Shown: positions 38,001 to 49,538, numbered from the stretch's first letter. The stretch: DNA of 64,000 nucleotides from Rotaria sp. Silwood1 (GCA_905250075.1 CAJNOP010000183.1:62001-126000), one strand, 5' to 3'. Notes: generated by a model not told the origin, from the sequence alone. Numbers and translations: made by a program.

Positions 38001-39013
38001 TATTTTAATTGTTTGTTTTTTTTTCTTTTAGCTTAGAATCATTACCATCAGATATACCAACACCAATAGAACGGCGACCTCCATCAACTCATCGTGTATT
38101 ATCTGTGCCTGTATCTGTAGTTAGTGATTATCCACAAAGTCCAGCTGAACGATATATTGCAAATCGTGCACGCATGTTATATGATGTTATTGCTGAACAA
38201 ATGAATACACCTCACATTTCATCTGTATCACAAACACCTACAGTAATCTCATCAAGTAATCAACAACAACGAACTCTTATACATACAACCTTAAGTGATC
38301 AAAGTCTTGGTTTTCATCTTTCTCCTGATATTATTATTCATCCACCATCTGATAGTAGTACGAAATCAAAAGAGAAACAAGTAAATGATTATCCAATGCG
38401 ACGTGGATTACAACAAGGAACATTTGTGCCCTCATTATTTCAACCTTTACCTACGTCAAATCAATCCACAGCTGATTATCCACTAGCAGCTTCGTCAATT
38501 TTAACTTCTCCAACATTCTGTACACAAATGAGTCATGATCAACATATGCAAGCATGGCGTCAAAATCAAGTAGAAAAAATTCAGAAAAAACGGCGACATT
38601 GTTATATGTATGGTACACCATCACAACAACCTTTAGTAGATAGAGTTTCCACTGCTACCATTCTTACACCACAAATTCTTTCGACTACGATACAACAACA
38701 AGCTCCACCAACAACAAATGATGGTAAAATTCGACGAGAACCAACTCTTTCACCATTTCGATTTCCAATTAAACCAGATCAACTGCATACTGCACCATCA
38801 TCTACTACAAGTGATATTCAAGTAGAAACTAATAATCGAAAATTGAAAAGAAATCGTCGACAGAAAAAAAGTGTTGTTCCACGAAAAGGTATGGAACGTC
38901 TTGATGAAGATGTACAAGAAACATCTAATGCAAACAAATCATTAAAAATGACATCAGCATTAATTCATCGGAAAGATGCCGACAGTAGTTCATCTGATGT
39001 TACAGGAGTTTAG
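26085..39013 (+). CDS. CTLD-EGF-STRA6-like receptor, tandem copy B
   Basis: Model of 17 exons: 26085-26247, 29142-29375, 29441-29968, 30026-30142, 30287-30401, 30856-30939, 30991-31101, 31352-31686, 31737-31920, 31975-32152, 33316-33826, 33908-34381, 34447-34563, 35342-35410, 35466-35806, 35867-37476, 38032-39013; 2050 residues, every junction in phase. Order: signal peptide (1-24); lectin-like fold (about 58-308) with coiled-coil/acidic insert; EGF with spacing C-x5-C-x5-C-x8-C-x-C-x8-C (311-345); membrane helix (about 352-372); polytopic STRA6-like domain (about 455-1080), including SYIGAELCVRF, GFLVGYMAWGF and FMARLDWSFLGRPLEKF; then a ~960-residue Ser/Thr/Lys/Asp-rich tail with FRWHLLYTLIRNYHLFDLRK (about 1655) and QMSHDQHMQ (about 1889) islands. 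Exon borders match copy A except that copy A splits exon 16. Likely a plasma-membrane protein; ligand unknown. STRA6 kinship rests on motif recognition only. Confidence 0.75.
26686..26942. mobile_element. MITE with 27-bp terminal inverted repeats
   Basis: The left end TGTTCAGACTTCCAAAAAAG and the right end (reverse complement TGTTCAGATTTCCAAAAAAG) match over 27 bases with one mismatch. The 257-bp interior is built of repeated GAAATTTC/GAAATTAC palindromic words and has no coding capacity. It lies in the first intron of receptor copy B. No clear target duplication was found. Confidence 0.7.
27800..28390. repeat. Degenerate tandem repeat, about 65-bp period
   Basis: Roughly nine diverged units recur, each with a wording like ACAGTTGTTGTTGAGATTAA, then TCTAAATAAAAAA, then ATTGATTTT and TACCATT. 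Units begin near 27814, 27884, 27948, 28018 and 28087, so the period is about 62-70. Individual units differ at many positions. The array is intronic and non-coding. Confidence 0.6.
32153..33315. other. Intron 10 of receptor copy B
   Basis: This 1.16-kb intron has a clean GTAAGT donor and TTTTTAG acceptor. I see no gene or clear repeat in it. Confidence 0.5.
34564..35341. other. Intron 13 of receptor copy B
   Basis: This 778-base intron matches the position of the 1.26-kb intron of copy A but not its sequence. No gene is seen. Confidence 0.5.
37477..38031. other. Last intron of receptor copy B
   Basis: The donor GTGAGT follows the SMVVRPSEG codons and the acceptor TTCTTTTAG precedes LESLPSDIP, phase 2. 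No gene is seen. Confidence 0.55.
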
Positions 39014-39870
39014 ACTTTCATTTCTTTTTTTTTGTTATTGTTATATCAAATGAATTTTTTTATTGATGTAAATTTTTTCTTTTTTTTTGTTTTTATTGTC
39101 ATTTTTAAGGTTTTTTGTATGTAAATTTCACGAGCAAAACATAAGAAATAGCAAGCTATTGTTTTCAATATCGTGATGAAAACAAAATAATAAATTGTTT
39201 TTTTTTTCTAAATTTAAATCTCTTTTAAACAGATGAAAAGTATAGTTTAATTATTAAAATATTGTCATAGAAAAAAAACAACGTCTACTAGCCGATGCTC
39301 GTTCAATATTAATAAAAGTTAAAGCAAGACTTACTTTAACTTTTAAACATTAATTGGGATGTAGGATATATGCGTAGATGTGGATGTGTAGATTTTTCGG
39401 TGAGAGTATCAAAAGAAGAACTACCTTTACACCCTTAACTCAGTATTCTGAACTCAGAAGATATATGAGTATCAATCTGGATTTCTACTTTTCTGGATAT
39501 TTTGACTTGTAGTTTGTTGTTACCCAATGTATAGATACTATGACATCTCTCTTCATAGATTCATACACTCTATTCAGCATGTATTGTCATCTACAGCAGT
39601 ATGAATATTTGGTCTTCAATCTCGGTGACTAAATTTAACTTTGTTCATGAAGCTTTTCTCGAAATCGTTGGCAGTAATCATAGTGTTAAAGTAATAGTTG
39701 AGAACAAAATCAACGTATTGCTTATTTGATGTTGCTAAGAAAGAACATATTTATTGTCAATGATAATCATTCTGCATCATCAAAGGTATCGTTTCTTATC
39801 AATTGAATATCGGAAATAAAATTTGTTTAAAAAAAACATAAAATTAGAACATATCATCAGTCATATATTG
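39014..39870. other. 3' flank of receptor copy B
   Basis: T-rich 3' region with AATAAA near 39188. A perfect stem (AAAAGTTAAAG at 39314-39324 with CTTTAACTTTT at 39334-39344, 9-base loop) lies 300 bases after the stop. No gene is seen before the transposon at 39879. Confidence 0.5.
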
Positions 39871-39878
39871 GTGATCGT

Positions 39879-41081
39879 TAGAGACCTGCGGAGTCAGGTT
39901 TTTTTATTCCGAAACCCGACTCCGACTCCGAAAAATTTCTTCTTTACGGCTCCGACTCCGACTCCGATTCCGAAAATTTTTATTTTTTGACTCCGATTCC
40001 AACTCCGAAAAACTCCGAAAAACTCCGAGAAACTCCGAATTTTTTTATTAACAAAAGGAAATCTCAAATATGTTTTACTGTTTAATTTACAACATGCGGG
40101 AATCAATAATAAGGTTGCTACATTACTACCATGAAGTCTCTCTAAAGTGAGCATGATCGAGACTATTGAAAAATGTTCCTAATAACCAGAGGTTCGCCTT
40201 CGGAAGGTCCATTTTCAGCAAAAATCGTCTTTCCGGACTCGTGAAAAACACTAATAATAACGAGGTTTTCACTATAGAGAGGCGCTCACTACTAGAGGTT
40301 TTACTGTATTATTTTTTTATACTACAACTGGGTAACAGGTAATAATTTTATATACCTTATTGCTAGTAATAAACTAATAACAATATTGCTTCTATGAGTT
40401 ACTAGTTTTAATACTATACTACTTTATAACATTTTTACCTTCTTCCCTCCGTTACTTTCGCAGATTATTTCTAATTACATACAATAATTAATAACCTTAT
40501 ATGCTATTACTTGCTACCAGTAATAGCAATGTAGTTCTGAACGATAAAGGAACAAACGAGTGAAGGAATATCTAAGAATCATTAATAGATTAATTTGAAA
40601 TTTCTTGTACATTTGTTGTTCAGTGGAAATAAAAAACAATCGCTAACAAGTTTTCGATATGTACTATGTTCAAGCAATCGAAAATTGGTGATCAAGAGAA
40701 TTGTAGTACTGCTGATGAAATTGCAATATGTTTTCATTGATGCCATTATGCTTTTACGTAGCCAGTCTTTTGAACGATACAGCCAAAAGATTATCAATGT
40801 GAGGTTTTTTCCTTGAAACTCGTTCTTAATATATGTAGCAACTGTTATCATTCTTTTTTTTGTTTGTTAAGCTGAAGAGTAAAGCTGCTCTTATTTGAAA
40901 CAGCAAAAGTTATTCAAACGTGGTCATGACTTTGACTCCAATTTGACTCCGAAAAATTTTTTCAGAAAACCCGACTCCGACTCCGACTCCGAAAAATTTC
41001 GTTTTGCTGACTCCGACTCCGACTCCGACTCCGACGGAGTCGGAGTTGAAATCGGGTTTCGGAGTACTCCGCAGGTCTCTA
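39879..41081 (-). mobile_element. hAT-type transposon relic with 8-bp target duplication
   Basis: The ends are perfect 16-bp inverted repeats (TAGAGACCTGCGGAGT), followed on both sides by CCGAAACCCGA and then many GACTCC units, as subterminal repeats. The flanks 39871-39878 and 41082-41089 are the identical octamer GTGATCGT. An 8-bp duplication and a TAGAG terminus (YARNG pattern) are hallmarks of the hAT superfamily. Inside, on the minus strand (40582-40851), a frame includes LLITNFRLLEHSTYRKLVSD, which resembles the 'VE-x-x-x-F/Y-x-x-L' block common in hAT transposases. The frame is short and no full transposase remains, so the copy is non-autonomous. The superfamily call is strong; the transposase resemblance is tentative. 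Confidence 0.85.
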
Positions 41082-41089
41082 GTGATCGT

Positions 41090-43069
41090 GCATTGTTGCT
41101 TTTTTTCCTTCAAATAATCGCTAAGCGATGTTTCTTAACAAGTGTAAAATATTCTTATCTATAGAAATTCACCTATTTTCTCATTCTAATCTGTATAGTT
41201 AGTATCAATTAGCTTGCTTGTTCATCAACGAATAAATCTAACAAAGATATGAATAGTCTAACAACAACTAATACTATTCTAATTCGATTATTTCAATTGA
41301 GAAAAGACTAGTTTTTGGATATAATTTGACTAAAAGTTTCTGAAATCGAGAAATCTGAATTTCTCTTCCAACATCAAATATACAACACTGTTTTTATTAT
41401 ATTTCCTTTATTTTTTTTTCAAAAATATCTTCGTAAAAAACTATTTTGAAGATATAAATTATTTCAATCATATATTAAATAAATGAAAACAAAATACTTT
41501 TTATTCCTTTGTTGTTTTGAAAATAATATTTTGTATCGATAAATATCGTATTAATGTAAATGCTTTTATTTCATGAAATAGTTAATCTGATAGAATGAAT
41601 TTTTAAAAATTGAATTATATCCGATAGAAATATGGTTATTAAGAACCGCAATGATTATGTACTGATCGTCTTGGACTATTGTTACAAATTTAACAATTTA
41701 AAATATAGAGAAGTATTCATTATTGTATTATTGCATGATAACGAGTTCGTCAGATTTATAGAATATTCGATAAAATGTCATGACAAAAATACATAATAAA
41801 GTTTCTAAATAAAGAATTTATTAGAATTATCGTTTCAAAAAAAATTTCTCGACTTTACTCGAAAGTTGGCATAAATAATCTTAGAGTAAATATCATCTTC
41901 CTAATCTAAATATCAATATACAATGGGCGGCAAAGCTGTGTTTTTAGCCATTAGATCGTAATATCATTTTATTTGTCTTCTAAGAAAGTCATAAATTCCT
42001 TTTCAAATAAATAGAAAGCTGACAAACAATAGAATTATGTTTCGTAAAAATCATACTCAAAATATCACAAAACAACTGGCGGACAGAAATTCAATATTTC
42101 TAACACATAACAAGTACGATATTTGTTTTTAAAATCAGCATTACTTTTTCCGACTCAAGAAACGAGACCATAGAGTTTGTGAATATAAAAAATACGAATG
42201 TCAATGCTCTTTTCGAATATCAACTGAAAAATCTTGTTTCAGTTTCTATTCGAGAGCAATGGGGTCATTTTTGAAAAAAAGAAACCCAAAAAAATTATTC
42301 CGAACGGAAAATTTTCGTATTTTGATTTAAAACTAAAAGTTATGATTATTATTTATGTATTAGCTTGCAGAACCGAAGCTAGTCTTCAAGTTTTTTTGTG
42401 TCTTTCATCAAGGCAATTCAATTTTCGTTTTTCTTAAACACTCATTTTTTTGAACAATCGATGACCCGTTTCATGTTGAAAAGAGCTCTTGAAAAAAATG
42501 ATTGAGTAGAAACTACAGCTTAATTCAATGTAACATTTCGTAGAGACGTGTTCGCTCTACAAAACGGACAACTCGAATAATTTTGTAGTATGTTCGAAGT
42601 AGGACGTATACGGTAAACAAAAACCTATTGGTTCACGATTAAAAATAATATTTCAGGTCTTTGACTATTTCCGAATAAAAGTAAACGCAAAATTTCAAAA
42701 TTTATATTACTACAAGAGTATCTAAACTCATAGTTTTTGCTTCGTTGTGAATGTGCTGCAAGTGAAAAAACATCTTGTTGTCTAAAAACTATCCGATCGT
42801 CCGTTATATCTACTTTCGTTTGTTTTGTATAATGTGGACATTTGTTCCTCTTTCCTCAGTCGACAGGATTCCGTTTTACGAACGTTTTACAAAGTTGCAA
42901 ATACATTGGTGTCATCGCATTGATATTTAAGAAGACAAATCAAAAAACATGCTTCTGTCTTTTTATCTACTCAAAAAGCAGAATAATGCAGTTTGAAAAA
43001 AATTCAAATATAAGAAAAGAAATTCAACAAAATAATTATCCTTTCTCTCTCTCTTTATTTTTAAAATTA
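41090..43069. other. Intergenic, no gene seen
   Basis: Two kilobases of AT-rich DNA between the hAT relic and the 3' end of the adhesion-GPCR-like gene. Short open frames on both strands lack splice support or recognisable protein sequence. The minus-strand polyadenylation signal of the GPCR is probably AATAAA at 43059-43054. Confidence 0.5.
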
Positions 43070-46000
43070 TTAATTTTTAGCTTTATTTGTAACTCTTGAA
43101 CGATATTTCTTTGTCAATTTTTGATTTAAATAAAACATTACATTAATACCCAATATCCATACACCTTCGAGTCCATTATAAACACCAAATATCCATTGTA
43201 TAATTTTTGATGATGTTTGACTTTCCTCTTTGATGATAAAATCTAAAAATGGTCCAAATATCCAAGCAATACCTAATGATATACATAATGTAATCCATAT
43301 CATTATTGAAACAAACATTCGTTTTTCATTTGTTTGTGACATTTTACGATCAATAAAAAATTGAATTAAACGAACAGTTATTCCAAATAAAATTAATATA
43401 TTTAATGAAAGAAATATAATTATTGGTATTGAAATAAATCGAAATATAAATGATTTATGAAACCAACATATCCCTTGATATTGTATAAATAAATTTGTCC
43501 ATTGATTCATCATTATACTAATAATTATTATTGGTATTAAAGCAATAAAAATAACAAGCAAAAAACTTCCATAAAACCATTTATTCGATATAGCTGTAAA
43601 TTGAATGAAAATAAAATGATAAAGTATTGTTAAAAAATATCCAATACCAAGTAAAGTTTTACTTGCAAATGTTAATATGAAAAAAAAATAAGTTGCAATA
43701 GTTAAATTTTTAGGTAATGTTGAACATTTATCTTGATTTATTGATTCTATTTTTGATGATTTATAAGCACGAATTATAATAACAGTAATTAATATAAAGA
43801 AAATAATTGAATTTGATAAACTAAATATATTTGCTATTGATAGATGACGAAAAGATTTTGCTTGTCGATGCATTGAAAGAATTAATGATATAGAAAAACA
43901 TACTATTGAAATTATAGCAAAAATTATAAATGGTATAATGAGAATCTTTAAAGTTTTATGTGGAATAAATATTAATGCAAATGATGTTGTATGATTACAA
44001 AAGCAGAGATGACGATTTAAATTGGAATCTAGAGAATAAGAGCAACCAGTATTATTCCATCGATTATATTGCCAAAAAGCACAGGAATATTTTCCAGATG
44101 AAAGTTTATTGTCAATAAATGACATGTTAATAAAACGTGAAGCGTTATTCGGTAAATGTAGACCAGTAATAGGTGAATCTATAATTATATTTCGATCTTT
44201 TTGTGCATAACGAAAAAGTAATGATGGAAGATAATAAAATGTATAAATATCTGTGTCTAATAAGTTTTCGATTGATGTTGGATAAATTGATATACTTGCT
44301 ATTGAATTTGCATTAGTTGGTTCTGTTGAATAATATAAAAATGAATTGTTTTCATTGATTTGAGAATAAGAATAGATTGGATTAGTTTTTAAACGACTTA
44401 AAATACCAATTGAATTCTTACTAATGTTTATTGTAGTATTGATTGATTCAAGATAACGTTCAATAAGATAAATTATTTCTTGAAAATTGTTTTGAATTTT
44501 TTCAGTAATTGGTTGATCAGAGGTTTGATATAATTTATTAGTAGAATAATCGATTACAGCAACAAATTCATTGATTATTGTTGTATCTGCTAGATGAAAT
44601 GTCAATAGCTTAAAATCGAAGAAACAACTTTCTAAACCTTTGTGATTAAATTTATTATAGACATACTTTTTTGTAAATTTCCAATGAAATACTTTCCAAA
44701 TCAGAGACATTGTCTAAAAATGTCTGAAAAAAAAATCAAAAAAAGTTTCTAATATTTGATAAAAAATTATACTAATCAAAAGAATAATAATCATGTGTTT
44801 TTTTCTTTCGTTATTTTCTTATAAATGATTTTATGTAGATTTAAAATAGATCATAAATCGAAAAGTTTTTTCGTATTTCTACAAGTCTATTAATTCGAAA
44901 CTTATTGCATATTAGACAACATGTAATCAATATATATAGTTTAGCAAGTTTTTGTCTTGAGTCAATCTAGTTGAACAAATTATTGTAGGAATTAAAGATG
45001 TGCTGATAGGATAGAATAACGGTTAGAAAATTTTTCTTAGCCATGATCAAGGGTACGGAAAAAATCTTACTCCATACATCTCTCGTTGAAGTTTATTTTA
45101 GACAGATACTTAAGGAAAATTGAACCATTGCTGTACAAATGAAAATTCTTTGTATCTCTCTGATGTGTAAAAAGAGCTTCAATGAAGAAAGCCTTTAGTG
45201 CTTCTATTCCATAAGTTTACTATACTTTATATGTACGAATGAATGATCGGTTATTCGTTGCTCATGAATATTTCTTAGATAAATATGTTAACTATCATTT
45301 TTTGTTTAAAGACTAAAGAATTTTAGATTTTCTAGTATTGTTAGAAGTGATGTTGTATTTAGATCTAGATAAAAAAACACTGGTCCACAAGAAATCAAAT
45401 TTGTTCTATTTTAGTTTTATGCGTACATATTTTTTAAAGTCATAAGAATATGAACAAGAAGAAAGTCATAGTAGTTTGAGAAATATAAAAAACTTTAATC
45501 ACTCGTGAATGTCTCTCAAAAAAAGATAAATCATAAACAAAGTACGAAAACAACAACAAAAGTTGAGTATTAATACGTCTTGCTAGTTTTCTTTTAATTA
45601 AAATTTATATATTCATAATCACTTACGAGGGAATGTCCCCAACTGTGAAATAGTTTTTGGATCGGGCATGTGCTCAAACGATAAATCTTAGTGAGTTATC
45701 AAAGGCACTATAATAGAGGTGGACCATTAACATTAATCTTAAATTAATGTTAATATCTTTCATTAATATTAATGTTAATGTTTTCCTTTAAAAACTTCAT
45801 TCATTAATATTAATGTTTAATGAGAACATTCATCATTACTATTAATGAATGAAGTTTTTAAAGGAAAACATTAACCCTTAATATTAATAGCTAAGTGAAA
45901 TTATTAATTAATGTCAATAATTAAGTTCCATTAAATAAAATGGTTCACCCCTAGTGTAAAGACTTTTACACGCAGATTGTGCGTATTTGAAATTGTTTTT

Positions 46001-49000
46001 ACGATCCTTTTTTAGATTAATTTTTTGCTCTTTATTCTCTAAAAGATATCTGCAGGTTCCATGTAAGCGAGCGTCTAGGCGAGTCTCCTTCAATAAACAG
46101 AAGTTTTTAGTTCTTTCCCAACAACAAGTGCACATTTCCACTATATTTTATGCATTTTTTTGCAAGATTTTCTTGAAAATCCCAATGTATATGCCATAAT
46201 TCGTCATACACCTCTCCCAATCTTCGAAACTTCGCGTGGTGACTGAATATGTGAAACATTGATTTATTGAAAAAGTCATTTCTACAATCAAAACAATGTC
46301 CTAAACTTGTGAAATACCTGCTTGAAGGCAAAAGAACAATAAATAACCCATAAAATATCCTATTGATACATCAGTTCTGCACCTTTTTTTGTGTTTTAGA
46401 CAAATTTAAGGCCTTCCATCTTATGATTGAGAAGTGATAGAAGTCTGAAACTTTTCGTGTAGTTAGCTGTCTTTGACTTCGAATTATACTACAATTTTCA
46501 GGGTTCTATCCCTTTTCAATCACGACGTGCAAGGCGTTAAATTTGCCGGAAACACAAAACAATCTACAGAACTTATGTACCAATCCGATAGTTGTTTTCA
46601 TCATATTTATTTTTCATTTATCTTGCAGGAGAATCAGGGGCAAAAATTTGATCGAAACAAGATCGCAGAAACAATTTCAAATGCACATAGGTAGACATAG
46701 AGCATTATGCTGATTCTAAATATAATATTTGTTTGAAGTCAAACCAGGTTTGTTCTGTTCGAAAAGCGTCGAATAGGAAACGAAAATGATAGAAATTGGG
46801 TTCTATGAGTAATATTTGAGCAAAAGTGCTTTACTAGACATCGATTTTCAAGTTTAAAACAGTTTTATTAGAAAGAACATATAGAATTACATATTTAACA
46901 GAAAAATCTTACTGCTGCACTTGTATAAACTGTAACTTTAAAAGACTAAACAAACACTAGCTTTGACAATATGACTCAATCTGGGCGGTATTGGGCAATT
47001 ATTGTGTAGGAAAAGGTTTGAATGTCTTCAAACTCCTTATAAATTGTGATAGAGAAAAGACTTTTGTGTCGAGTAAGTCTAGTTTTGTGAACCTAAATTG
47101 AATTTGGATGGACCTCCGGACGAAAAACGTTTTTTAACGCTTTCAAAAAGTGTTATAGACGTTTGTTATTATCCAACTAATTTAAGAAAAAAATTGTCGG
47201 ATTTGTAATCAAACCACTGAGTCCTGCCAAGTTATAGAGACTTCTAATTGAACGACGACAAAAATAATATTTTTCGATCCCTGCGGAGACCCCAGATATT
47301 AAAAATGAATCATGAGAAAATATAAAATAAACTTGTAAGAAATAATCAGGGATGACTATTGATTCTTCGGATAATAAAATTAGATCGAGTTTCCTTTCTG
47401 GGACGCTAGGTCCATTATTTGGTATTTCTCTGTAGACCATAGAAATCTGAAGATATTTTTTCGTGAGAAACCAATTGATGAAAAAAAATGACGTATGTTA
47501 ATTTTTTTCTTAAAATTTATTTTCTTAATTGGCTAATGAAGTCTATCTTGAATAGTTACGATGGTTTCCATTAGAGAGGCCCTGAAAAATTATCGAGATT
47601 ACCCTCAGTATTTCTTAAATTAACTTTTCTTCCATGAAGAAATCAAAATAAAAAAAATATATTTGCTTCATATCAATCATTAATCATTAATATTAATGAA
47701 TTAATGATTAAATGAGAAATCATTAATCATTAATATTAATGAATTAGTGATTAAATGAGAAAACATTAATCATTAATATTAATGTTAATGTTTTTCATTA
47801 ATCATTAATATTAATGAATTAAGTTTTTAAATGAAAACATTAACTATTAATATCAATGATTAATGAAAAACATTAACATTAATATTAATGGTGAATGAAA
47901 AACATTAATTAATGTCATTAATTAAGTCCCGTTAAATGAAATGTCCCACTCCTACCCTATAATGGTTTGGTTTTCCAGCCTTTTGTTGTAGAGTTATGGG
48001 CCTTTTACTTGATTTTGGCTTATAGATATAAGATTCTTCTAGTACGTAAATGATCGAATTTCAAACTGAAAGTTTGCTCATAGATAGGCTTTATAAGCAC
48101 TAGAAACTCCTCAAAGTTTGAGTCAGAACGAACGCATCCTTATTGAGATATCAGCTTGTCATGAAAATGTCTCTATTTTGAAACACAGCTCAAAACAAGC
48201 GTTTCTTTAAAATGTGAATATCTCGATAAGGATCTATTCATTCTGGTTCAAACTTAGAGGAGTTTCTAGTGCTTATAAGACCTATCAATGGGCAAAATTT
48301 CAGTTTGAAATTCGATCATTCAGGTACTCAGCAGAATCTTATAACAATAAGCTAAAATCGAGTAAAAGGTCCATAACTTGACAATAGAAGGCTGAAAAAC
48401 CAAATCCTTGTAGAGTCTTTAATAGCTCATTAAGATCTATTGTTTGAGCATATACTTGATCAAAAAGCGATTTGACAGTTGGGGACGTTCTCTCGTAAGT
48501 GTATTGAGAAAAAAAAAAATATGATTAAAAAAACACACCAGATTTGATTCGATTTCGGATGGTTTAAGTTTACATAAACGTGGATGGCTATTTGTAGCAT
48601 TGAATGATGATTGATTATTACATTTTTGAATATAAATGATACTTTGATCTCCACTACAAATCCATGTCGAAAAAATATTAGTAGGATAACTTGATACAAT
48701 ATATTGGTATAAATAATATTGGTCGCATAAACAATTCCAATCAAGTAAGTGTGTATTATTTTCATTTATTATTTTTATAGCTTTCATCAAAATTCTATTA
48801 TTTGTTGAACTGATCTCTGCACATCGATTGTACATTTCAAAAATACTATCATCAAATTGAATTCTTGTTTGAGTATTGTGTAAAAGAATTTGTTCAGTAA
48901 CATCAGATTGATAATTTGCAAGATTAACATTATAATTATTCGTAAAATGTGTTACTCGATTATTTGAATAATTAATTAATTTTTTTATTTGTATTAACCA

Positions 49001-49538
49001 TAATTCAAATGTTGTTAAACTATTTGAAGATACATCAAAATGTTCTACATTAGAAATATTATAAAACATTTTATCTGGTATAGAAGTTAAATTATTATTT
49101 GATAAATTAATTGATTTCAGAGCAGATAATTGAGAAATCCATTGAATAGAAACTTCACTAATAAAATTATTACTTAAATCAAGAGTTTCTAGTTGAAATA
49201 AACATGATGAAGACGAATTTACGACAACATTAGTTATTTGATTAAAATTTAGATTCAAATGCTAGATTTAGAAAAAATGAAAATGATGAAATAGATATTT
49301 ATTATAATAACATTTACTTTAAGCTGTGTTAAACGACAAATATTGCCTGGAATAAATGTCAATGGGCCTCGAATATTTTTTCCAATAACTTGGAGTTTTC
49401 TAATAAGATTTAAAGTGGAATTTGTAAGATTATCAATATCAAGTGTTTCCATGATTGTTGGACTCGAACAGACAAACTCCAAAGTGTCACCACTAATATT
49501 TCTTATACATGGTACTACCGATTGACCATTTGATGTGA
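43070..49538 (-). CDS. LRR adhesion-GPCR-like protein (5' end incomplete)
   Basis: Minus-strand exons, in coding order: 49538-49318, 49261-48539 and 44713-43070, joined in phase 0; the first exon enters in phase 1 and no start was found. Part 1 gives CSSPTIMETLDI and PGNICRLTQLK, then leucine-rich repeats (LETLDLSNNFISEV, LKSINLSNNNLTSIPDKMF) and a Cys-containing cap. The last exon (548 codons) has about 205 residues of GAIN-like sequence, a GPS motif (CAFWQYNRW, GC, HLCFCNHTTSF; scissile bond expected in HT-T) and seven membrane helices ending in a short basic tail. Adhesion GPCRs self-cleave at the GPS and signal after adhesion. Joining LRR and GPS across a 3.8-kb intron is inferred from strand, order and matching phase. 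They could be two genes. Residues SICLIVLV just upstream of 49538 could be a signal peptide if the exon extends. Confidence 0.6.
45620..45711. repeat. Detached outer arm of a long inverted repeat
   Basis: The sequence CACTTACGAGGGAATGTCCC onward, through CAACTGTGAAATAG and ATGTGCTCAAACGATA, matches the reverse complement of 48413-48502 at roughly 80 percent by eye. It ends exactly where the ATTAAT element at 45714 begins. Confidence 0.65.
45714..45953. mobile_element. ATTAAT-rich MITE, 240 bp
   Basis: The ends TAGAGGTGGACCATT and (reverse complement) TAGGGGTGAACCATT form an imperfect 15-bp inverted repeat with a hAT-like TAGRG start. The interior consists of ATTAATATTAATG words plus an internal palindrome around AATGAAGTTTTTAAAGGAAA. 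I could not find a matching 8-bp flank. It has no coding capacity. Confidence 0.6.
47660..47947. repeat. Second ATTAAT-rich element, left end missing
   Basis: Tandem units of about 45-50 bases (CATTAATCATTAATATTAAT and variants) run to a right end, AAATGTCCCACTCCTA, close to that of the element at 45714-45953 (AAATGGTTCACCCCTA). The matching left terminus is not present. It directly precedes the long inverted repeat at 47963. Confidence 0.6.
47963..48502. repeat. Long inverted repeat (foldback element)
   Basis: The arms 47963-48175 and about 48200-48410 are reverse complements over about 210 bases with scattered mismatches (for example GTTTGGTTTTCCAGCCTT against AAGGCTGAAAAACCAAAT, and ACTAGAAACTCCTC against GAGGAGTTTCTAGT). 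The right side extends as an unpaired outer arm to 48502, whose partner is at 45620-45711. No coding capacity is seen. Confidence 0.75.

Larger units (their letters stand above)
44714..48538. other. Repeat-filled intron of the adhesion-GPCR-like gene
   Basis: The presumed 3.8-kb intron holds ATTAAT-rich elements at 45714-45953 and about 47660-47947, and a long inverted repeat at 47963-48502 whose missing outer left arm lies at 45620-45711. I see no convincing exon on either strand; minus-strand frames at 46107-46331 and 47177-47440 have no splice or family support. Confidence 0.5.

Noticed and set aside
46107..46331. Minus-strand frame in the adhesion-GPCR intron with Cys, His and Trp residues
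   Set aside because: It has no splice sites in the right phase and no family match, and lies in a repeat-rich interval.
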